NCBI RefSeq assembly: GCF_900102905.1
Contig: NZ_FNFV01000005.1
Span: 1-64,000 of the forward strand
Origin: Meinhardsimonia xiamenensis
GTDB taxonomy: Bacteria > Pseudomonadota > Alphaproteobacteria > Rhodobacterales > Rhodobacteraceae
Reading direction: 5' to 3'
DNA: 64,000 bases
Part shown: one piece after another, positions 58,178 to 64,000 of the stretch
How positions within the stretch are numbered: the first letter of the stretch is position 1
Layout: every line of letters starts with the position of its first letter
Translations under genes and position numbers: made by a program
The notes under the pieces: model-generated
Told to the model about the DNA's origin: nothing
The model's database searches: none
The model's input: only the letters and a program-made list of their open reading frames with translations

Positions 58178-59047
58178 ATGGCGGGCGTGCTCGAGCGGGC
58201 AATGGAACGTGCCAGGGCGCGCGCGGCGCGCGTGGTCTTTCCCGAGGCGGAAGAGCCGCGGGTCGCGGCGGCGATTGCACGGATGCAGGCGGAGGGCATC
58301 TGCCGGCCGGTGCCGCTCGTTGCAGAGCCGGCCGAGGCGCATGTCACCGCGCTCGCCGAGCGGCGTGGGGTGAAGCCGCAGATCGCGCGACGGATGCTCG
58401 CGCGCCCGCTCTACCGCGCCGCGGCGATGGTGGCCGCGGGCGAGGCCGAGGCGATGGTTGCCGGGGCCGACGCGCCCACCCGCCGGGTGATCGAGGCCGC
58501 CTCCATGGTCATCGGGCTCGCGCCCGGTGTCTCCACCGTCTCCTCCTTCTTTCTGATGCTCTTTCCGGGCGGGCGCGAGATGATCTTTGCCGATTGCGCC
58601 GTCAACGTCGCGCCCACCGCCGGGGAGCTTGCCGACATCGCCCGTGCCACCGCGGCTTCGGCGCGCGCGCTTCTGGGCGAGGCGCGGGTGGCGCTTCTGT
58701 CCTATTCCACCGGCAGCTCGGGCGCGGGCGCTTCGGTGGAGATCGTGCGCGCGGCGGCCGAGGCCACGGGCTTTCCCGGGCCCTTGCAGGCCGACGCCGC
58801 GCTCAACGCATCAATCGCCGCGAAGAAGGGCGCGCCGGGCGGGGGAGAGGCCAATGTGCTGATCTTTCCCTCGCTCGATGCCGGCAACATCGCCTACAAG
58901 CTCGCCCAGGAGCTTGCCGGCGCGCAGGCCGTCGGGCCGTTCCTGCAGGGCTTTGCCCGCCCTGTCTGCGACCTCTCGCGCGGCGCGCGCGTCGAGGACA
59001 TCATCGCCGCCACCGCCGTCACCGTGGCGATGGACGCGCCCGGCTGA
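58178..59047 (+). CDS. pta: Phosphate acetyltransferase (short form)
   Basis: Converts acetyl phosphate and CoA to acetyl-CoA; 289 residues, the catalytic-domain-only length. Family motifs: RVVFPEAEEPRVAAA, GEAEAMVAGADAPTRRVIEAA, SYSTGSSGAG near 178-187, and NVLIFPSLDAGNIAYKLAQ. A GGAGG ribosome site precedes the ATG. Beside xsc it would turn the acetyl phosphate made from sulfoacetaldehyde into acetyl-CoA. It converges on ackA with a gap of six bases. Confidence 0.93.
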   Translation: MAGVLERAMERARARAARVVFPEAEEPRVAAAIARMQAEGICRPVPLVAEPAEAHVTALAERRGVKPQIARRMLARPLYRAAAMVAAGEAEAMVAGADAPTRRVIEAASMVIGLAPGVSTVSSFFLMLFPGGREMIFADCAVNVAPTAGELADIARATAASARALLGEARVALLSYSTGSSGAGASVEIVRAAAEATGFPGPLQADAALNASIAAKKGAPGGGEANVLIFPSLDAGNIAYKLAQELAGAQAVGPFLQGFARPVCDLSRGARVEDIIAATAVTVAMDAPG

Positions 59048-59053
59048 GCCCTC

Positions 59054-60208
59054 TCACCCCGCCCCGAGCAGCGCTAGCGCATCCGCCGCAATCACCCGTT
59101 CCTCCTCGGCGGGCACAACCCACAGTCCGATGGCCGAGTCGGGCGCATGCAGGCGCGGGCCACCGGCCGCGTTTGCCGCTGCGTCGAGTCGCGCGCCGAG
59201 CCAGGTCATGCCGGCCGCGATGCAGGCGCGGATGGGCGCGGCGTTCTCGCCGATGCCGCCGGTGAAGGCCACAGCGTCCACCCCGCCCATAGCCATGATG
59301 AGCGAGCCCGCGTGCCTCAGCGTCCAGTAGCAGAAGTGCTCCACCGCGAACGCAGCCTCGGGCGTGCCCGCCGCGAGCAGCTTGCGCATGTCTGAGATGC
59401 CGCCCGAGAGCGCCTTGAGCCCGCTGTCGTGGTTGAGGATCGCCTGTGTGCGCTCAAGCCCGTGAATCTCCACCATCCTCAGCACGGCGGTCGCGTCGAT
59501 GCTGCCCGCCCGCGTGCCCATGGGCAGCCCGTCAAGCGGCGAATAGCCCATGGTGGTGGCGACCGATCGGCCCTCGAGAATGGCGCAGGCCGAGGCGCCG
59601 TTGCCGAGGTGAAAGGCCAGAAGCCGCCGGGGCAGGGGCGCGCCCGAGATCTCGGGAAGCCGCGCGACAAGCGAGGAATAGCTCAGCCCGTGAAAGCCGT
59701 AACGGCGGATGCCGCGCGCCTCCTCCGCGCGCGGGATGGCGTAGCGCACCGCCACCTCGGGGTTGCTGGCGTGAAAGGCGGTGTCGAAACTGGCGAACTG
59801 TGGCAGCCCGGGGGCAATCTCGGCCAGCGCCTCTATGGCGGCGAGGTTGTGGGGGTTGTGCAGGGGCGCAAGCGGCACGCAGGCGCGGATCGCGGCCAGC
59901 GTTTCGGCCGTGATCCGCACCGGCCGCGTGAGCGCCGCGCCGCCATGCACCACCCGGTGGCCGGCCGCGCGAAGGCGCTTCACCTGAACGCCAAGCGCGG
60001 CCAGCGCCTCGAGCACCGCGGTGAGCGCGGCGCGGTGGTCGGGCAGGGCCAGCGTGCGCGCCCGCCCGTCGATCACGAGGCGGGCATCACCGCCGATGCC
60101 GGCGGCAATGCCCCGGTGCCGCTCTCCAAGCGCGCCATCGAAGAGCGCGAACTTGATCGAGGACGACCCCGCGTTCAGAACCAGAATGTCGCCGGCCGCA
60201 CCGGCCAC
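59054..60208 (-). CDS. ackA: Acetate kinase
   Basis: 384 residues with a GTG start one base after the xsc stop. LNAGSSSIKFALF (11-23), HRVVHGGA, FDTAFHASNP, GFHGLSYSSL, HLGNGASACAI and FTGGIGENAAPIR are conserved acetate kinase stretches, including the catalytic Asp in FDTAFH. It interconverts acetyl phosphate and acetate with ADP/ATP. Being in an operon with xsc, it offers an ATP-yielding alternative to Pta for the acetyl phosphate. Confidence 0.95.
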   Translation of the reverse strand: MAGAAGDILVLNAGSSSIKFALFDGALGERHRGIAAGIGGDARLVIDGRARTLALPDHRAALTAVLEALAALGVQVKRLRAAGHRVVHGGAALTRPVRITAETLAAIRACVPLAPLHNPHNLAAIEALAEIAPGLPQFASFDTAFHASNPEVAVRYAIPRAEEARGIRRYGFHGLSYSSLVARLPEISGAPLPRRLLAFHLGNGASACAILEGRSVATTMGYSPLDGLPMGTRAGSIDATAVLRMVEIHGLERTQAILNHDSGLKALSGGISDMRKLLAAGTPEAAFAVEHFCYWTLRHAGSLIMAMGGVDAVAFTGGIGENAAPIRACIAAGMTWLGARLDAAANAAGGPRLHAPDSAIGLWVVPAEEERVIAADALALLGAG

Positions 60209-60209
60209 T

Positions 60210-61988
60210 TCAGGCGCCCTTCTGCGGGCGCATGTCGGCGGGGTCGATCCCGGCCACCTCCACCGGCTTCTTCATCGCATCGCGCCGGAAGGGCTCGCCC
60301 AGCTCCTGGTTGATGAGCGCCTCGATGAGCGTGGTGGTGTTGTTCTCCATCTGGTCGCGGATCGCCTCGTTGAGCGCCGCGGTGAGCTCGTCCATGGTGC
60401 GCACCACCACGCCCTTCAGCCCGCAGGCCTCAGCGATTCCTGCATAGGAGACATCCTCGTCAAGCTCGGTGCCGACGAAGTTGTCGTCATACCACAGCGT
60501 CGAGTTCCGCTTCTCAGCCCCCCACTGGTAGTTGCGGAACACGATCTGCGTGATCGCCGGCCACTCGGGCCGGCCGATGGCGGTGAGTTCGTTGACGGCG
60601 ATGCCGAAGGCGCCATCCCCGGCAAAGCCCACCACCGGCGTGTCGGGGCAGGCGATCTTGGCGCCCACGATCGCCGGCAGGCCATAGCCGCAGGGGCCGT
60701 AAAGGCCGGGGGCGAGGTATTTCCGCCCCTTCTCGAAGCTCGGATAGGCATTGCCGATGGCGCAGTTGTTGCCGATGTCCGAGGAGATGATGGCATCGCG
60801 CGGCAGCGCTTGCATGATCGCCCGCCAGGCCATGCGCGGACTCATCCAGTCGGGCTTGGCCTTGCGCGCGCGCTCGTTCCAGGTGGTGCCGGGGTCGTCC
60901 TCCTCGTGATCCATCGAGGAAAGCTCCTGCGCCCAGCGCGACTTGGTCTGCGCGATCAGATTGCGCCGCTCCTCGCGGCCCGCGTCTCCGGCCGTGTCCG
61001 AAAGCCGCTCGAGAATGGCGCGCGCCACCTTGCCCGCGTCGCCGACGATGCCGACGTCGATCTTCTTGGTGAGCCCAATGCGGTCGGGGTTGATGTCGTT
61101 CTGGATGATCTTCGCCTCGCGTGGCCAGTAGTCGATGCCATAGGCAGGAAGCGTGGAGAAGGGGTTGAGCCGGTTGCCGAGCGCCAGCACAACATCGGCC
61201 CTTGAGATGAGCTCCATCGCCGCCTTTGAGCCGTTGTAGCCCAGAGGCCCCGCATGCAGCGGGTGCGAGCCGGGAAAGGCGTCATTGTGCTGATAGCCGC
61301 AGCAGACCGGCGCATCGAGCCGCTCGGCGAGCGCCACCGTGTCGGGGATGGCGCCGGCAAGGATCACGCCTGCGCCGTTGAGGATGACCGGAAACTTCGC
61401 CTCCGACAGAAGCCTTGCCGCTGCCTCGACCTCGCTTTCGCCGCCGGCGGGGCGCTCGAACCAGATGGGCTCGGGAAGCTCGATGTCGATCACCTGGGTC
61501 CAGAAGTCGCGCGGGATGTTGATCTGCGCCGGCGCCGAGGCGCGCCAGGCCTTCATGATCACGCGGTTGAGCACCTCGGCCACCCGCGAGGGGTCGCGCA
61601 CTTCCTCCTGATAGGCGACCATGTCCTGGAAGACATGCATCTGCTCCACTTCCTGAAAGCCGCCCTGGCCCATGGTCTTGTTGGCCGCCTGCGGGGTGAC
61701 CAGAAGAAGGGGGGTGTGGTTCCAGTACGCGGTCTTCACCGCGGTGACGAAATTGGTGATACCGGGGCCGTTCTGGGCGATCATCATGCACATCTTGCCG
61801 CTCGCGCGGGTGAAGCCGTCGGCCATGAACCCGCCCGAGCCTTCATGCGCGCAGTCCCAGAAGGTGATGCCCGCCTTCGGAAACAGGTCCGAGATCGGCA
61901 TGAAGGCCGAGCCGATGATGCCGAAGGCATGCTGAATTCCGTGGCGCTGCAACACCTTCACGAAGGCTTCCTCGGTGGTCATCCGCAT
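60210..61988 (-). CDS. xsc: Sulfoacetaldehyde acetyltransferase
   Basis: 592 residues; TPP-dependent enzyme that splits sulfoacetaldehyde with phosphate into acetyl phosphate and sulfite, the last step of taurine and isethionate carbon use. Xsc-type motifs: QNGPGITNFVTAVKTAYWNH, GGFQEVEQMHVFQDMVAY and the TPP-binding GFAGDGAFGIAVNELTAIGR followed by VFRNYQWGAEKRN. The ATG at 61988 has GGGAGAG seven bases upstream; an ATG two codons later is possible. ackA follows directly. Confidence 0.95.
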   Translation of the reverse strand: MRMTTEEAFVKVLQRHGIQHAFGIIGSAFMPISDLFPKAGITFWDCAHEGSGGFMADGFTRASGKMCMMIAQNGPGITNFVTAVKTAYWNHTPLLLVTPQAANKTMGQGGFQEVEQMHVFQDMVAYQEEVRDPSRVAEVLNRVIMKAWRASAPAQINIPRDFWTQVIDIELPEPIWFERPAGGESEVEAAARLLSEAKFPVILNGAGVILAGAIPDTVALAERLDAPVCCGYQHNDAFPGSHPLHAGPLGYNGSKAAMELISRADVVLALGNRLNPFSTLPAYGIDYWPREAKIIQNDINPDRIGLTKKIDVGIVGDAGKVARAILERLSDTAGDAGREERRNLIAQTKSRWAQELSSMDHEEDDPGTTWNERARKAKPDWMSPRMAWRAIMQALPRDAIISSDIGNNCAIGNAYPSFEKGRKYLAPGLYGPCGYGLPAIVGAKIACPDTPVVGFAGDGAFGIAVNELTAIGRPEWPAITQIVFRNYQWGAEKRNSTLWYDDNFVGTELDEDVSYAGIAEACGLKGVVVRTMDELTAALNEAIRDQMENNTTTLIEALINQELGEPFRRDAMKKPVEVAGIDPADMRPQKGA

Positions 61989-62179
61989 CTGGCGCTCTCC
62001 CTGACTTGCACCTGACCGGCCCGCGGGCCGTCCTCTTGCGCGCGGACCCTACTGCCCTCTACCCGCCCCCGATAGGGCCAGAGAAGAGGTGGCGATAGAT
62101 CCAGTCTTGCCCGCAGAAGCAGGAAGCAGATGGGGCGTCAAACCTGCGCAGCTGACGGCGCGCCTGCCCGTGCCGCCGC

Positions 62180-62460
62180 TTCAGGGGCCGCGAGACCGGC
62201 GCGCTCAAGCAGTGGAAGCTCCCGCCTATCGACAGGACCAGCCGCGACAAATGGGACGACTGCACCGCGGCGAAGGAGGCGATGTTCTTCCACACCGACA
62301 CGGCTGACGCGCCGTGGACGATCGTCAAATGGGATGACAAGAAGCGCGCGCCTCGATTACGTGCGCCACTTCCTGCATTCGCTCGACTACCCCGGCAAGG
62401 ATGCCGGGCTCGTCCATGTCCCCGGCCCGCTGATCGTTGGCTGCGCGCAGGTCGTCGTCC
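62180..62460 (+). pseudogene. Polyphosphate kinase 2 (PPK2) remnant
   Basis: One frame carries GALKQWKLPPIDRTSRDKWD and KEAMFFHTDTADAPWTIVKW from 62198 on, then at about 62346-62352 coding continues in another frame as ARLDYVRHFLHSLDYPGKD. These pieces match the C-terminal part of PPK2 enzymes. The shift fits a loss of two bases in a GC repeat. The N-terminal two thirds, with the Walker motifs, are absent. No start codon or ribosome site is seen. The 190 bp between the xsc start and this remnant hold nothing I recognise. Confidence 0.7.
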
Positions 62461-62642
62461 TGCATTCCGACCGCATCCGCGGCGTCTACCCGCATCCGCA
62501 CACCCGTACGCGTCGCGCGAAGACTTGCGGAGGCACTTGACTGCAACCCGTGCGGCGGGGGACAAGGCCCTGCTCCAGACGCCCCCGCAGGCAAGGGCGG
62601 GCGAGGACACGGGGGCGCGGGAACAGCAGGACGCGAGGCTGC

Positions 62643-63547
62643 AGGATTCGCATTCTCCTCACCGGCGGCACCGGCAAGGCCGGCCGCCACGCCGTCGCTT
62701 ACCTGATCGAGCGCGGCCACCGCGTGCTCAACGTCGATCTGAAACCGCTCGACGCCCCGGTATGGACAACCGCATCGCCGACATCACCGATGCGGGGCAG
62801 ATGTATGACGTGATGTCCTCCTATGCCGGATTCGACGAGCTCGAACCGGGCACCGGCGTGCCGCGCTTCGATGCAGTGGTGCATTTCGCCGCCATCCCGC
62901 GCATCCTGATGACCGCCGACAACGAGTGCTACCGCACCAATGTGCTCGGCACCTACAACGTCATCGATGCGGCGCTGAAGATGGGCGTGCGCAAGATCGT
63001 CTTCGCCTCCTCCGAGACCACCTACGGCATCTGCTTCGCCGATGGGGAGGTAAAGCCCGACGACCTGCCCATCGACGAGGATCACCCCACCGTGCCGATG
63101 GACAGCTACGCCATGTCGAAGGTCTGCAACGAGGCCACGGCGGGCAGCTTCCAGCGCCCCTCGGGCGCCGACATCTACGGCCTGCGCATCAACATCGTCT
63201 TCGAACCCCATGAATACCAAGATAATTTTTCTGCCTACATCTGCATGGAGAATTACCGGCTGGGAGACTTCTTCGCCTGTATCGATGCCCGCGACCTCGC
63301 CGCGGCCGTCGAGGCCTGCCTGCGGACGGACGGGCTCGGCTACCAGATCTTCAACGTCTCCAACGACGACCATTCGGTGAATCTCACCACCTCCGAGATC
63401 CTCGAGCGCTTCTATCAGGGCATGCCGGTGAAGCGCGCGCTGGGCGAGAGGGAGACGCTCCATGCCAATGACAGGCTCAAGCGCATGACCGGCTGGCGGC
63501 CGCGCCACAGCTTGCGAGACTGCCTTGACGATCCAGCACGCGCCTGA
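62643..63547 (+). pseudogene. NAD-dependent epimerase/dehydratase, frameshifted and lacking a normal start
   Basis: The cofactor motif is in one frame (RIRILLTGGTGKAGRHAVAY from 62643), and the rest follows in a second frame from about 62759 (GMDNRIADITDAGQMYDVMS to the stop at 63547). A missing G in the run at 62757-62760 explains the shift. At the expected start the codon reads ATT instead of ATG. The catalytic region SSETTYGIC and YAMSK is intact. Either the gene is decaying or the assembly has a homopolymer error. The 180 bp before it are non-coding debris. Confidence 0.7.
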
Positions 63548-63551
63548 TCCC

Positions 63552-63584
63552 ATCATCCTGGTGAAAATACCCTTGCCGAAGGCA
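63552..63584 (+). repeat. Dispersed 33-nt intergenic motif, copy 3
   Basis: Starts ATCATCCTGGTGAAAATA and ends TTGCCGAAGGCA, five bases after the epimerase stop. It is more diverged at its right end than the other two copies. A perfect 8-bp hairpin with a GCA loop follows immediately at 63585-63603. Confidence 0.75.
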
Positions 63585-63603
63585 CGCGCCCGGCACGGGC
63601 GCG
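63585..63603 (+). terminator. GC hairpin with GCA loop attached to motif copy 3
   Basis: CGCGCCCG and CGGGCGCG pair fully around GCA. Position and loop match the hairpin behind copy 2, although the stem sequence differs. No T-run follows. Confidence 0.4.
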
Positions 63604-63672
63604 GCCGCCCCCTTGTGCGCGCCCGCGCAACGTGCAGCATGGGGGCGCGCAGGAGCAGCGGGAGGCCGGGCA

Positions 63673-64000
63673 GTGCTCAGGGATGTGAAGTCGATCGAGG
63701 AGGTGCAAGAGCTTCTGGCCGGGCAGAAATACGTCTGCGGCCGGGCGCTGGCCACGGTGGTGTTTCTGGCGCTGAAGCTGAACAAGCCCCTGTTTCTCGA
63801 GGGCGAGGCCGGCGTCGGCAAGACCGAGATCGCCAAGGCGCTTGCCGGGGCGCTGGGGCGCGAGCTGATCCGCCTGCAGTGTTATGAGGGGCTTGATGCC
63901 GCCTCGGCCGTCTATGAATGGAACTTCGCCGAGCAGATGATCGCCATCCGCACCGCCGAAGCCGTGGGCGGGGCCGACCGCGAGACGCTGAAGGATGAGC
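63673..64000 (+). CDS. MoxR-type AAA ATPase (partial, runs off the window)
   Basis: The first 109 residues are visible, with a GTG start after GGGAGG. Walker A is LEGEAGVGKTEIAKAL around residue 40, preceded by RALATVVFLALKLNKPLF; RLQCYEGLDAASAVYEWNF follows. This is typical of MoxR AAA ATPases of the CoxD-like group, which work with von Willebrand factor A proteins to assemble or activate enzymes such as CO dehydrogenase. The partner genes would lie beyond the window. Confidence 0.85.
   Translation, partial: MLRDVKSIEEVQELLAGQKYVCGRALATVVFLALKLNKPLFLEGEAGVGKTEIAKALAGALGRELIRLQCYEGLDAASAVYEWNFAEQMIAIRTAEAVGGADRETLKDE

Noticed and set aside
62059-62610. A 183-codon minus-strand open frame across the PPK2 remnant
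   Set aside because: No recognisable motif beyond weak resemblance near its C-terminus, and the plus strand shows PPK2 fragments.

Overview
The window is about 64 kb of very GC-rich DNA with dense, overlapping, operon-like genes and many ATGA or GTGA start/stop overlaps. Gene content points to an alphaproteobacterium of the Rhodobacteraceae (Rhodobacterales): Cys-type formate dehydrogenase with DUF3305/DUF3306 partners, DUF6494 and DUF6505 genes, a Rhodobacter-type head-spike gene pair, sulfoacetaldehyde acetyltransferase, and a dispersed intergenic motif I associate with this family. This assignment rests on remembered protein families, not on a search.

Layout. (1) 1-5008: xylose operon xylF(partial)-xylH-xylG-xylB-xylA, ended by a terminator. 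(2) 5146-16459: glycogen operon glgP-glgB-glgC-glgA-glgX-pgm, preceded by a perfect LacI-family-type palindrome. (3) 16556-25914: a mixed block: SYLF lipoprotein, DoxX, hemB, a small membrane protein, hyuA-hyuB-kinase, and divergent class II aldolase and SDR genes. (4) 25997-44861: a large formate dehydrogenase region. A minus-strand group (DUF6505, DUF4444 ligase-like, Mrp ATPase, DUF6494) is followed by a cytochrome c with a binding-protein-like N-terminus, a 667-residue ferredoxin, DUF3305, DUF3306, a TorD-like chaperone, a small Tat protein, FDH alpha/beta/gamma, a WD40-cytochrome c, the tungstate transporter TupBCA, FdhD and a citryl-CoA lyase-like gene. (5) 45008-58123: a surface polysaccharide locus (WecG-type and GT2 glycosyltransferases, flippase, sulfotransferase, two polymerase/ligase-like membrane proteins, initiating sugar transferase, Wzc-like chain-length protein). 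Two minus-strand genes inside it resemble the head-spike genes of the Rhodobacter gene transfer agent. (6) 58178-61988: pta converging on xsc-ackA, the end of sulfonate (taurine/isethionate) catabolism. (7) 61989-63547: a decayed stretch with a polyphosphate kinase 2 remnant and a frameshifted sugar-nucleotide epimerase. (8) 63673-64000: start of a MoxR-type AAA ATPase.

How parts may work together. The xyl and glg operons are adjacent and separated by a terminator plus operator, so sugar uptake and storage may be co-regulated. The FDH locus carries its own tungstate importer, FdhD and chaperone, which suggests a tungsten or molybdenum enzyme passing electrons through a membrane cytochrome b. 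The polysaccharide locus has TTAR-N7-TTAA boxes upstream of several genes, resembling CtrA sites; CtrA controls gene transfer agents in this family, and the spike genes lie in the same locus. Most unusual observations: the TupA-like/cytochrome c fusion, the spike genes beside a likely sulfated polysaccharide locus, and a 33-nt intergenic motif present three times, twice directly followed by a GCA-loop hairpin. No tRNA, rRNA, CRISPR array or insertion sequence was recognised.
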